From: Pseudopithomyces maydicus
Lineage: Eukaryota; Ascomycota; Dothideomycetes; Pleosporales; Didymosphaeriaceae
Assembly: GCA_026873275.1 (NCBI GenBank)
Contig: JANTUC010000006.1
Coordinates: forward strand, 1,178,001 to 1,242,000
Length of the DNA stretch: 64,000 nt
Direction of reading: 5' to 3'
In this document: piece after piece, positions 22,745 through 34,081 of the stretch
How positions within the stretch are numbered: position 1 is the stretch's first letter
Layout: each line of letters begins with the position of its first letter
Translations under genes and position numbers: made by a program
Notes under the pieces: generated by a model
The model's input: the letters and a program-made list of their open reading frames with translations, nothing else
Database searches by the model: none
Told to the model about the DNA's origin: nothing

Positions 22745-23571
22745 AGTGGTCTGAAAAAGTATCCGCAAGAATATGAATTGTAGAAGATATAGACTATAAA
22801 TGAGCGATGACGATTATGATACGCATCATCATCTTCTTCATCATCATCACCACCATCACAGCTTCCATCGTTCCTTCTCATTTACGCCAACTACATCTAT
22901 AGTCAGACACCTATTTCTCATGCCGAGATCCATTCCTCACACAAGTCCTGGGTGGTAGAAACAGGATTAAAAACCAGCATGCAAGACTGCATGTACAATT
23001 TTGGAAGGGGACTAAAACAGATACGTTGAGGTGTCATGTGTGAGCTTTGAGTACCAGATGTGCAACAGCATCATCATCTTCAGCTAAGTAGATTATGCAT
23101 ACGGTGATCACGGCGCGCATCATCGCTTCCACTACGACGTTTCTCTCGTGTCGAGATACTCCTGCAAGGAATCCCATTCTTTCTCACTTTGTGATTTGTT
23201 TCGCATACATACAACTCCTTACTATAGTAGTAGTAGGTAGACCAAAGGAAGAGAGAAGACATTCATGTTTAAGTTTTGGAGTCTGGCTAAATCGTTGGTG
23301 ACCAAGTTAAAACAAAGTCGAACACTTGTATTTGTATGTGGGGAATAGGTGGTGTGCTACAGCCCATGGGGAAGTATACCTTGTTGACGATGATGCCGAT
23401 GATGCGTGTCGCCATTTTACAGCAAGTCAACCCTTTATCTCACGCCGAGCATGTTTATAAATATCTACTTCTCAGCCTGCTGAAATATACACTCTTTTTT
23501 CTCTCTTCTAACAACTTATCCGTAGACGGGGACCATTAAAATGAAACTAGGAAGAAAGAGAAAAGAATCCG

Positions 23572-23631
23572 CCGTTCAAGTACCACATGTGTGGTGTGAG
23601 GACTAAAAGAACTATATGTGGTACTGAACGG
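23572..23631. repeat. Inverted repeat / potential RNA hairpin
   Basis: The left arm 23572-23588 pairs with 23616-23631 over 16 bp with a single unpaired A; the loop is 27 nt. The arms contain CCGTTC and GTACCACAT. No open frame overlaps it. Confidence 0.7.
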
Positions 23632-24147
23632 AGACTAAAAGAAAATAAAATACCGACTCTTCCCATTGATGTAAGTTGAGAAATTTAGAAACCCCTCCGG
23701 GAAGGAAGTATGTGTGGAAGACTAAAAGTCTCTTTCGATCCGTGGAATATGAGCGGAAGGACTGAATCACAGCTCAAGTGCCTACATGGATGTTTGGCAT
23801 TAGACGTCGTTCAAGTCATCAACGAAAGATATTTTAAGTGACAATGTGTGTCAGAAGGATAAAAGAAATACTGCTATTCGAGTTCATGTGATAGGTACGA
23901 GTGCTTGGATGCTTTGCTTAAAATGGGATAAATGTTCCTATGATGATGGTGATGATGATGATAAATCGTAATCATCACCGCTACCTATATCTTTCTTTCT
24001 ATCCCTGACAGAAGAGAAGCATACATAAATGTGTAAATTTGGAGTGCTAGCCCTCAGATGGCTCCCCAGGTCTTCAAGGCCACAATAACTTCAAGAAGCA
24101 GAGGAAAATAAATCCCCTTTCTCTCCCAGAAGCTATTGACTACTTTA

Positions 24148-24935
24148 TCATGAAACTGTATATCCATTTGTACACACCAATCTCCACCCGCGCACAACAA
24201 ACACTTTACATCCTTTCACATTCTTCACCGCCCATTCACTCGGTCGAGTCGTTTTTGCAGCCTCAGCCCTCCCTTGCATCCACCTCTTTGCATCTGCTAC
24301 CTCATGTATTGCAAGAAACAACGGCGTGTCCCCATCCTTTGTCTGCGATGTCTTCGCACCCAGCTTGTATCGTAGCGTGCGCCTGTAGCCTGGAAAGCTA
24401 GCAAGCTGACTGATGTGTTCGGAGCGAAACCAATCGTCATAGTCAGCGGGATCCTCAGGTTGTGCTTCTGCAGTGAGCATCTCGGGAGACGGTCCTTGTT
24501 TGGGTTAACGATTGGACGGCATTCCGAGTAAGAACGTGTGTTTAATACTATCTGCATACCTTCACCGATACTTTGTGGATCATACGTTTGTATCAGCTCG
24601 TAGTTTCTCGCGTCGAAATCTCCATTCTCCCAGATGGAGTCCGACTTCGCTCCGTTATTCTCAAACAATGTGCTTGTACTGCGTACATCTTGGTAATTGG
24701 GTGTCTTTAGACATTCTTTAAAATCTGTCTGGTACACGGCCAGGAAACTTGACTGTGACTCTAGAGAGGAGCTACCGACCAGGTCGATCTCTTCGTAGAG
24801 TGCTGCGCGGACCGCAGCATTAGACTTGACGAAGTCGTAAAGGTGTTCGGATCTGTACCACTCTTTCCATACTTGAGCAGATACCTGAGTTGGACAGGAT
24901 GTGACGTGAAGAAGATGCGGTGATGGAAGAGACAT
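24148..24935 (-). CDS. Hypothetical protein with two dimeric alpha/beta barrel-like halves (EthD-like, tentative)
   Basis: Two exons (24935-24560 and 24494-24148) give 240 residues. The intron has GTATGC and AACAAG ends and rejoins the frame at GEGPSPEM. I chose the ATG at 24935 (MSLPSPHLLHVTSCPTQ); upstream frame continues but has only non-ATG starts. Both halves contain a W-(Y/F)-R-S-E-H motif: WYRSEHLYDFVKSNAAV at about residue 27 and WFRSEHISQLASFPGYRR at about residue 149. That pattern is common in EthD/DABB-fold fungal proteins, which often accompany small-molecule catabolism. No signal peptide or membrane segment is present. The duplication is visible; the fold assignment is inference. 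Confidence 0.6.
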
Positions 24936-26197
24936 TCTATGCGCTGTCGCCAATGTGCGAATTTGACCAGTTGTTACTCCAGCATTCGATGTGCTGATCG
25001 TTGCCGCAAAGAAGTTATTCTTAACAAGAGTGCAGCGCACAGCTCTTAACGTGCCTTTCAATGCAAAACAAAAAGCTCTCTGCTGGTTTTCATGTTTGGG
25101 GGAGCTTCACTGTACAGTTTTATGGTGTTTTGGAGTGTCTAGCGCTTATGTTGGTGCTTTTCCGGTGCACTTTTCCGGCCCTACGTTACACGAGAGCAGC
25201 ATTTGACAGGTATCGAAACCTAGGGCTTTGCTTTGCATCAATAATGTTCAGGATTTTGTGGTAAGTCCGCAGTGTCGACCTGTATCAGGAATGGTAGATA
25301 AGGGTGGTTCATATCCCGGACCACGAGGGTGCTATGAGAACAAAGTGATGGATGGATGCGACGGTCAAGCTACGCAACACACAATAATTGTACCGCGTGC
25401 GCATTGGATACGCTAAGAATTTCAGTATGAATGAATCAACAATAGTATGCAGGTAGTCTAAATGAAGGGCGTCAATAGGTTTGCTTGTGCGAGAAAACGT
25501 GGTGGTGGTGGAGATTGAGCTACATTCAAATGTCAGTGTTTTGCGTAAACCTACAGCAGCATCGCTATTCATGTTTGGAGAGTAAAACGCTGGGCAGATT
25601 ACATCGAGGCAATCGTACATGAGATGGGTCTGCGTACGAGGGGACATGGTCGAACCCTCATGACGCAACTTTTTGTATGCACTCCTGCACCCAAGGCCTC
25701 CGCGGCGCCGTGGAAAGCTTAGCCACTACGCGAGTCACGGCCGACGTAAGCGTGCGTGAGACTGGGCAAGCTTAAATGCTGCCCGCGTGCTGCACCACAT
25801 TGGCTGTGGCGATGGAGCGTAAGTAGGGCCATGGCAGCAATTGGGGTGGACGAATGATAGGAGAGCCGCTGATATGGGTTGTCTGAGGAGACCTGGGGTG
25901 GATGCGGGGTAGGAAGTGATTCGGCGGCGAGGCGCAAGTGGCGTTTCTGTTGACGCAATGAGCAGAAACACAACAGACAACAATGCATGCAGAAAATGGC
26001 TGTGGTGAACGCTCGAAAATCATAGTATTAATTAAGTTACGAAACTATGTGCTGGTGGCGTTCAAGGCGCGTCACTCACAGGAGCGCATGATACACGTCG
26101 CACGTTCGTAGCGCTGGGAATCTTGGCCGTTATATATTTACTCAAACTCATTTTCTCTCGTATTTTAATCTGGAGGGCGATACGCTCGAGAGTGCAT
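24936..26197. other. Intergenic region
   Basis: About 1.26 kb lies upstream of the EthD-like gene and downstream of the acetate transporter gene. Short frames are present on both strands, but none has coding character. No repeats or structured element were noticed. Confidence 0.55.
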
Positions 26198-27327
26198 CTA
26201 AGCTGTATGCGCAGCGGACGAGTCAGTGGGCTTGCCACGAAGTTCCCGACCCTTCTCAGACCATGGGAAGTGAGCTACGGGGATAACGAAGAAGCTGCGA
26301 CAGGTTAATACACGGTACCTCGTCAAGTAGGGGCGCCACTGACCTGTTGGAACTGTCCGCAATACCAGCTAGTGCGTTGTACCAGGCAAGAAACGCGGCA
26401 AAGAGACCAAAGTAGCCTCCGGCTTTGATCAAACCCGAGTGGGGCTTTGGGTCGGCGTAAAGGTAACCGAGGCCGAGCAGCAAGAAGGCCATGTCCAGAG
26501 TGAAGAACAGCGAAAAGAAGGCCACGGTCGATCGTAGGGTGCACAGAAGCAAGATGAAGGTGAAGATGAACCAACCCATCAAGTAGAGACCGAACGAATT
26601 GGTGAACGGTGCAGAACTGTCTGCTTCCAATTGCCCAACAATGTTGAAGCCTCCTGGGGTGAGGATGACGGCGAATGAAAGCCAGAAACCGCCATATGAA
26701 GACAACGCGGTGGCACCAAAAGTGTTACCAACTGCCATTTCCCTATCAACAGTGAGCTTGCCGGAAATTCATATCTTTGGACCTCGTTTTGGGAGAAATT
26801 CACGTACCACATGCCTGCAAGTAGTTGCACAAGCCCGCCATAGCCGTAGGCAAGTGCAACAACTATGTTGGGCTCCCCAATGGATCGAGTTCCAACATTG
26901 ATCAGTGACAGGACGAAGGTTGTCAGGGCGAAAGCTGACAAGCCTAAAGGAGCGGGATTGGCGAAGTTGCTCTTGGGCGCGCTAAAGGGGGTCAGTCACA
27001 AGCGAGCGCACAGTAGAAGACAGTATCATACCGGTATAGACCAGGCTGGAATTCACCACCAAAGGCAGCAAGACGATAGTCCGGGTTGTTGGTAGCAATG
27101 TGAGCCAATGGGTTCCCGCCATAGTCATAAGGTTTCCTCTCCTTGGCTACGGGAACATGAGCTTGATGTCCGTTGTGAGCATGGTCAATGGTGCTGGTGC
27201 CATTGCCATTGATATCGTGGAGCTTCTCACCAGCAATGCCAGCCTGCTGTCTGACGTTTAGCACGCTTTTCTCTATGTTTGGCATGGGCAAGCTTACGGC
27301 ATCATTGTGTTCTTGGGCTGTCGCCAT
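26198..27327 (-). CDS. GPR1/FUN34/YaaH (ATO) family acetate/ammonium transporter
   Basis: Four exons begin at ATG 27327 (MATAQEHNDAVSLPMPNIEK). The hydrophilic N-terminus contains GGNPLAHIATNNPDYRLAAF. The family signature follows across an intron: NFANPAPLGLSAFALTTFVL, with the NPAPLGL motif typical of Ato proteins. Six membrane segments are recognisable, including GYGGLVQLLAGMW, FGLYLMGWFIFTFILLLCTL and AGGYFGLFAAFLAWYNALAG. The last exon encodes SFFVIPVAHFPWSEKGRE and ends TAG at 26198-26200. Relatives import acetate (S. cerevisiae Ady2, Y. lipolytica Gpr1) and are induced under carbon-source shift. Expression on acetate would fit, but no regulatory site was identified. Confidence 0.92.
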
Positions 27328-29606
27328 TGTTGTGACTTAGACTTGTATTCAGTGGAAGCTCGAGAATAGGAACGAAGTCTGAGGTTACGAGCCGATGGAG
27401 AATCTGGGGAGCGAGACAACTAGGGCACAATCCGGGGATGTTGGGGTCATATAAGAGATCAGGTTCGCCGGTCCGGAACGACGTGTGCCAGGAGCAAATG
27501 GGCCTGTTGCAGTAAGCACCCGACCCAGCAGGCGCTCATCGCATGCTAATCAAACCCAAACAAGAGCTAGAGCAGACGCTCCCCATCTCTCCACCCCAGT
27601 CCGGCTAAAATTGTGGCCGTAGTTTGGGGCGGGGGTCCAGCATCGAACGGACGGACGGGCAAGGTATCGACGCATCAGCCACTTGTGCAATAGATCGGCG
27701 CCATTGAGATGGACCGAGGCCCCCGGACAGAGTGAACAAAGAAGATGGGATCTGTGCAAGCGGGCGCCCGAGAGAGGACGAATCTGCCGCCATGTGGGCG
27801 CGGAGCAGCGGCTTGGTTGTCGGCGACCATGGCGCACCACTTGCATCATCGTGATGAACTGGTGCCGACCTCTGCTTTGGTAATCACAACACTTGACCAG
27901 CGCATGCGCTAACGGCTATGGAAGCGGCGCGGAATGCTTCTGTGCACGGCGAAACGCGAATGAGCGAGCATGGCATGGCTTCGGTTGCGGGTGATGCTTG
28001 TTGGTGGGCCGCGTCGATGCAGGCCCCAGATGGAAATCCCAGTCACGCGAGTACAGTACAGTGCAGGGTAGGGCGACGTGCTTCTCAGGCCCTGCTCAGG
28101 CCTCTCGCCCGCCGTCGGTTCCGGGTGGTGGGTGGGTATTGGGAGTAGGTCGACCACCGGAAGAAGCGGAGATGGCATAACGCAGTCAGCGGCTCGGTGG
28201 ACGGGACAGGGGTGATAGGTGCTAAGCTTCTGCAGAGATGCTCGGCATCAGCCATGCGCAGAGGCATGACATAACGATAACCTGACCGCGTCCCACCGTG
28301 CTAAGTACCTAGTATGTAGGACCCGTAGACTAGACTACCGTACCTGCAAAATTCAAATCAGCACGGGGGGCCGCAGAATGGAAGATCCATATCTGGAAGT
28401 AGCTCAGGGTCCAAGCGGAGCTCGCTGGAAACCGGCGTTTGGATCTCGGTTGCCATGCGTGGGGATGTGGAGCAGCTCGGGGGCCTTTTGGAGACGCATC
28501 GTTCGGCCCAGCGGGAGGGCGTTCAAAGCGTTCGATAGTGTCCGCATTGCCAATTCGGGTGCCTGCATTCCTGGCTGCTGTATGGCTCCGCACAGGACGG
28601 GACTCGAGTCGCTCGACTCACTCGACTCTCTCCGGGCGTAAGCTCCCATAACAGCTCCAGGGCATGGTATCTAAGTGCGGTAACCTCGAAGACGTCGATA
28701 ACACCAGCTACCACGCATGTAGACTTGACGATTCACGACGACTGACAACTTGGGCCCTGCAGCACCGCTTCGCGAGGTTTCCACTTGCATGCAACGCGCA
28801 TATTAGCCTAATGGCCCTGCAGAAGTCTTCCCACGTCGAAAAGCAGTAAAGCGCTCTCCATTTGTTCGCATGGTGCCCTCAGGGCCACACTGTCAACAGC
28901 CGAAGCACTTGATATTGCATGCGCGAGATTGACCCAGGATTTAAAGAGAAAACAGAGCAAGAGAAAAGGACAGATAGCTGCGCATCAAGCACGAGCGTCC
29001 AAAGCACACGACCCGGTCTTGGAACACTGAACAGTTAGATGAGTTCGCATCCAGAGCATCAGGCCATGGGCAGAGGTCTGCGTGAAGACTTTTGGTGGCG
29101 TTGATCCTTCCGACTTGGTACCTTGGCAGGGTTGGCACTGGGGAGGCCGACTGCCGTGCCGTGGTGGGTGTTGCAGCAGGCAGATGCAAGGTGAGTCTGC
29201 GCTGTGCGATGGACTGATGGGCGTGGTAGAGCGTAAGTACAGTACCTACAGTGTTTACTAGCAGGACTGAGTGCACTGCGAGCGACACGCTATGGGACGC
29301 GACGCGTCAGCTAGTCTCTCCACCGCTTGGTGTGCCCTAGCTGCGCCCCATCGATGACGCGGGGAGAGCTCCTCCAGAGCTTCAGGCACCAGGCACCAGC
29401 ACGAACACCACCAACAACATCAGCACCAGCCCGGCCAGCCAGCAAGTCTGCACCACTGAACTTCTGGCTCTACTGCCATCGGCACCAAGATACTTTTGCT
29501 ACCGTGCATCTCCAACTCCCACGCAGAAACGCCCGGCCGCAATTGCCAGTTCCATCTCCGCGCCTTCCCCGCAGCATCAGCACCCGCAGCCTCAGCAGTC
29601 GCAACC
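27328..29606. other. Long divergent intergenic region
   Basis: About 2.3 kb separates the transporter start (-) and the AAA ATPase start (+). It is moderately GC-rich and contains many short frames on both strands, none convincing. A small palindromic cluster of CTCGACT units lies at about 28601-28632. The last 200 bases are probably the ATPase 5' leader. Confidence 0.5.
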
Positions 29607-31232
29607 ATGACCGGCAGTCACGGCGGCCACCACGGCGATGAAACGACCCGCGAATACTTCCACCACTCGTCGGGCCAGCGCGTCAACACAGACCTTGTGC
29701 TGGTGCAAGCCCTTCGCGAACAGTACAGGAACCTCGACCTGGTCGTCGTACCCACGCGCGGAGCGAGCCTCCTCGCATACGCTTCGGCTGGCCACGCCAC
29801 CGTCACCCCGCTTCAAGACGCCATCAAAGACCCTGTGTATGGTGCTCCCATCTCGTGGCGCCAGTATCTCCCGCCGTCGCGCCGCCTGGACAGCAGCCCC
29901 GGCGTCTTTGCCGAGCAAATAATTTTTGGGAAATTTCTCTACGCGTGGAAGGATCAGGAGCTCATTGTCTATGTAGCAAGTGGTAGGGATGGCTCTGAGT
30001 CATATCCAGATATCGACAACCAATATATTCTTACCAAGGACACCCACAAGGTCGACGAGCTGATCAAGGAAGCCACCCTCTGGGGCCAGGAGCTGTACAA
30101 CGAAGTCTGGGTCTTTGACCAGGGCTGGTGGCAGAAGAGCCGCGAGCTGTGGGAGGCGGTTCAGAAGAGCCGATGGGAAGATGTCATACTCGAAGAGGGG
30201 ATGAAGAAGCAGATCATCAGCGACGTGGAGAATTTCTTTGACGGAAGGGAAACATACCAAAACCTCAAGGTCCCGTGGAAGCGAGGAATCATCTACTACG
30301 GTCCCCCCGGAAACGGAAAGACGATCAGCATCAAGGCCATGATGCATAGTCTGTACCAACGCGGTGTCAACGGCAACACAAAGTTGTCCGTGCCCACTCT
30401 CTACGTGCGCAGTCTCTCTTCCTTCGCCGGCCCCGAATACTCTCTCCAAGCCATCTTCCACAAAGCTCGCCAGGTGGCTCCCTGTTACCTCGTCTTCGAA
30501 GATCTTGACTCCATTGTCAACGACAGTGTTCGCTCTTACTTCCTCAACGAAGTAGATGGTTTAAAGTCAAACGACGGCATTCTTATGGTGGGATCGACAA
30601 ACCACCTCGACCGCCTAGACCCGGGTATCTCGAAGCGACCGAGCCGATTCGACAGAAAATACTACTTCTCCGACCCTGACTATGACCAACGTGTCAAGTA
30701 TGCAAAATACTGGCAAGCCAAGTTGGAATCCAATGACGCTATCGAATTCCCTGACGATCTATGTCCCGCTATCGCGAAGATTACAGACAAGTTTTCTTTC
30801 GCATATATGCAGGAGGCTTTCGTAGCAAGCTTACTTGCCATCGCTGCGCGAGACAACGGTGACGATGGAAACGACGCCTCTGCCCCACGAACTGATCTGC
30901 AAGCACTGCACATGGCTTTGGCACAAACGCTAGGACACTCCAATCTCGATGATCTTGTCCTCTGGAAGGAGATGCAGAAGCAAGTCAAGATCCTGCGGGA
31001 AGAAATGGACGAAAAGAAGGCCCGATCGCAGAGTCCGGATGGCAGTGCACCAACTGCCTATGTGCCACCCCCAACTATTCCAGAGAGTAGCCACAGAGTA
31101 GGCCGAGCGAACGAAAGCATACCACGTCGTCAGGCACGTAGTTATCAGGATGAACTGGATGCTATGATTCACGACCCCCTTCGGCTATCCACTGAACGCC
31201 TCGCTGAGGCACTCCGTCGCTTCGGGATCTAA
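29607..31232 (+). CDS. BCS1-like AAA ATPase
   Basis: This single exon encodes 541 residues from the ATG at 29607 (AACCATGACC). The N-terminal part (about residues 1-210) carries the substrate-like region EYFHHSSGQRVNTDLVLVQA and FGKFLYAWKDQELIVYVASG. The AAA module has Walker A GPPGNGKT at residues 232-239, Walker B YLVFEDLDS at about 294-302, sensor region GILMVGSTNHLDRLDPGISK and the arginine finger segment RPSRFDRKYYF. The C-terminal helix bundle ends in a coiled, charged stretch (EMQKQVKILREEMDEKKARS). The nearest known proteins are fungal BCS1-like ATPases. BCS1 itself inserts the Rieske protein in mitochondria, but no membrane anchor is seen here, so that role should not be assumed. Confidence 0.88.
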   Translation: MTGSHGGHHGDETTREYFHHSSGQRVNTDLVLVQALREQYRNLDLVVVPTRGASLLAYASAGHATVTPLQDAIKDPVYGAPISWRQYLPPSRRLDSSPGVFAEQIIFGKFLYAWKDQELIVYVASGRDGSESYPDIDNQYILTKDTHKVDELIKEATLWGQELYNEVWVFDQGWWQKSRELWEAVQKSRWEDVILEEGMKKQIISDVENFFDGRETYQNLKVPWKRGIIYYGPPGNGKTISIKAMMHSLYQRGVNGNTKLSVPTLYVRSLSSFAGPEYSLQAIFHKARQVAPCYLVFEDLDSIVNDSVRSYFLNEVDGLKSNDGILMVGSTNHLDRLDPGISKRPSRFDRKYYFSDPDYDQRVKYAKYWQAKLESNDAIEFPDDLCPAIAKITDKFSFAYMQEAFVASLLAIAARDNGDDGNDASAPRTDLQALHMALAQTLGHSNLDDLVLWKEMQKQVKILREEMDEKKARSQSPDGSAPTAYVPPPTIPESSHRVGRANESIPRRQARSYQDELDAMIHDPLRLSTERLAEALRRFGI

Positions 31233-32524
31233 TAAACACATCCGCAGGGACGACGTCACTACATGATGATTCACACAAGTAATTTCTATTTCATCTGCGT
31301 AAATCACACCCTGCACATCACGAAAACCAGAAGCGACACTTCAATAGTGACGGCATGGCCAATCTCGTTGTTCTATGGTGGGAGTATTTCGCAACGTTGA
31401 TATGTCTGAAACAAGTTTCCATTTTGGTCAAGCTGCATCATCTGTCTACCCAATCCCGTTCATATGAAGCTAACAGTCCTACTGTCGATAGTATCCACAG
31501 ATTAAAAACTGATGCCTTGTCCATAGTTTGGTCTACAGCTACGAAGAGATTAATGAATTTTACACAAAACTTAGTGTTGCCCGAATGTTACCTTGAACAT
31601 GTTTAGAATCTATCCAGTCTCCTGGATGTAAGGATCATCAATTTTCACCGAATTCCGTTTTCTGGCGAATTTCCCAAGATTTGCAGAATACCACTGCGAG
31701 CTTCGAGATTACGTTATTAAGCATTCCACCTGCAGTCCGTCAGACTGAGATGGTCACGTCTACAAAATGTTGATTCTTTATCCGAGAAGTAATGCAAGGT
31801 TAATATCCAGCAAGAAGGTTACAAGACCAACGCACATAAACTGACTTCACAGAAGTCTCAAAACCAGAGGAAATTCCTGCGGATAGTAAGCAATAAAGAT
31901 AAAACCTCTGTTTCGGACGTATTCTTTCGGCTTTTCCGTGCCTGCAGCTATTAATAACGACTCCAGCTTGCGTAGTAGCTGATCTAATCTTGTATTCCGC
32001 ATGAGAGCACAGAAATTTGTCCCGGTCCCGGAGACTCTGGCTGACCGCTTCTAGCAAATTGGTGAACAGTCGGGTTGAGCGTCCAATCATGTGCTTGGTA
32101 TCACGTGATACTGTCAGCGCGGGAGCGGGTCAGACCCTTTGGGCGCAGAGTGATCGTCTTTCAATTGGATCGCTAGTTTGTTCTCGTCTTATGCCCAGAC
32201 GCCAATGATGAATGTTGTTTAGGGTGCAACTCACATATTCTCCAAAAGAGTACTTATCCACCATAGGCACCTACCGTATTTCCAATAGGCAGGGATCGAG
32301 CCATGACATTAATATAATTCGCAATGACATGTAAGACATATGTCTTACACCCATGAGTCTATCAATGTTTGATTTGAACCATGTGGGGCAAATCCGTAAG
32401 CGGTAGTCTCTATGGCAAGTCTATAAATCTGAGGCGTATCCCATATACATTGCACTTTACACACCAGTCTACTCAACACGGACTACATTTATCAATCACA
32501 AACCGAACAATAAGTAATTGAACC
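31233..32524. other. AT-rich intergenic region
   Basis: No gene is supported in about 1.3 kb. The right end is the promoter of the glycosyltransferase gene and includes the palindrome at 32330-32349. The rest is AT-rich with no visible repeats. Confidence 0.55.
32330..32349. promoter_or_regulatory. Perfect 20-base palindrome upstream of the glycosyltransferase gene
   Basis: The half-site TGTAAGACAT is followed immediately by its reverse complement, centred at 32339/32340, 176 bases before the start codon. The symmetry suggests a dimeric binding site, but no factor is recognised. Confidence 0.4.
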
Positions 32525-33835
32525 ATGGGTCTCGAGATTCCCGCAGAATTCGCTTCCAAACTCCGTCACGTACCGAGTAAAGACACACGTACCGACGCAG
32601 ATATCATCGCTACATTGAATGAGCATGCACCAATTACTTCAGAAAAGAACATTTGGACATACTGGTAAGTATAGGAGGTAGTGAAGAATATCCATCCCAG
32701 CTAATCTTTGTGCTCTTGCTCTTAGGCACGCAGGTGTCGATGCCATGCCCACGTGGAACAAACGCACAATGTGCGACTGGATTCGTATCCACGGTTCCGA
32801 CTGGACCGTCCGCGTTCTCAATACCGTACCTGGTCACAAAAATCACGCTTTGAATTGGATCGACGCAGACCAATTGCCTGAAACATTTGTCCAGGGGACC
32901 ATGGTCGGACCGTATACTGGCCCACATTCTGCAGATTTCTTACGTGCCCCTGCACTGTATAGATATGGCGGTGTGTGGATGGATTCTAGCTGTATTCTGT
33001 TCCGAAGCTTGGACAGAATCTGCTGGGACCAATTGGCGGATGAAGAATCTCCCTTTACTGTCGGCGCGGTGATCCAGTACGGCAACGTGATGGCTAACGC
33101 GTTTGTCGCGGCGCGAAAAGGAGATGTGTTCATCAAGAAGTGGCATGAGATCTTTATGGCGCTATGGAAAGGCCAAACAGACTGGTCGAACATTGCCGCA
33201 TCGCCGCTTGTACTACCTATTCTCCAGCGCATGGAACTCGGCGAAGCAGTTGACGCTGGCTTCCACTGGAAGTTCACGGTCGATCCAGGTACGTACCAAG
33301 AAGATACCCATGACCAAAAGCTGACTTGTACAATTTTATAGTTCACATCTTGGGTTACATTGGGCAGGTGCTTTCTTGGTGTCGCCTTTCATCCCTTCAA
33401 GAGCCCGAAGGCGGATTCGATGGTGTTGATTACTACGCCAAGAAGGTCCTCTGCTTCGACGCGCTCAGTGAAATATGGGCTGCCGAACCAATCACCGGTT
33501 TCGATGGCGAGATCTTGTACAAATCCATTTTCACCACACGTCTTGACGCAGATCCGACGAGTGAAGAGTACCAGAAAGCGTATACCACCACGTGGAGGCT
33601 TTTGACTCAAAGTAGTATGCAGAAAATCACGCATGGAAAGGGTTTGACAACAGATGTTCATTGTGGGTATCTGTTGGACCAAAACGATGGTAGTGATTGT
33701 GAACCGGGTACCTTTGGCGAGCTGTTGAGGTACGGTAGCGTGCATTTTGAACAAACCCGGGAAAGTATCGAATATCGGGAAGCCCTTAGGGCCAAGGGAG
33801 AAAAGATTATCCACAAAGGCTTGTTGGAAGCATGA
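32525..33835 (+). CDS. Capsular polysaccharide synthesis-type glycosyltransferase (Caps_synth/GT32-like)
   Basis: Three exons (32525-32664, 32726-33288, 33342-33835) give 398 residues. The phases are fixed by WHAGVDAMP and VDPVHILG across the junctions. The family core is IWTYWHAG near residue 43, followed by MCDWIRIHGSDWTVRVLN and a FLRAPALYRYGGVWMDSS block. This is the acceptor/metal region in which GT32 proteins have YGG(I/V)(W/Y)xD; here Asp-Ser-Ser replaces a classical DxD. No signal peptide or membrane anchor is visible, unlike Golgi Och1-type GT32 enzymes. Fungal members of this bacterial-looking family have unknown substrates. The C-terminal half, with STRLD and HCGYLLDQNDGSDCEPG stretches, is less conserved to my eye. 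Confidence 0.85.
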
Positions 33836-34081
33836 GATTAAGAAGACTAGATCCGTTAGAAATGCTAGAAGACTTGGTGTTACAGAAGTGTTAGATGAAT
33901 GAAAATACATCACATGAATTACGCAGAGTGAGTTCTTGGAATCAAGCATTTGGTTCTAGTATAACTTTCGCCGGGTACATATTTAGGATTCATCCATTTT
34001 CTTTATGAACCAGATAACGCGAATGTACCATCCATCCCAATGGGCGCCTTCCTAAACGAATCGGGAGACGCGCCATAGTCC

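Larger units (their letters stand above)
22676..24147. other. Repeat-rich intergenic region
   Basis: No gene is supported across about 1.47 kb. It holds a 3' UTR hairpin (22694-22714), a GATTGTG triplet repeat (22724-22744), GAT/CAT microsatellites (about 22823-22859 and 23941-23963), an inverted repeat (23572-23631) and a recurrent GACTAAAAG motif. It is the most repeat-dense spacer of the left half. Confidence 0.6.

Noticed and set aside
22676..24100. C/D-box snoRNA cluster suggested by many TGATGA strings
   Set aside because: The TGATGA strings are GAT microsatellites without properly spaced CTGA boxes or terminal stems.
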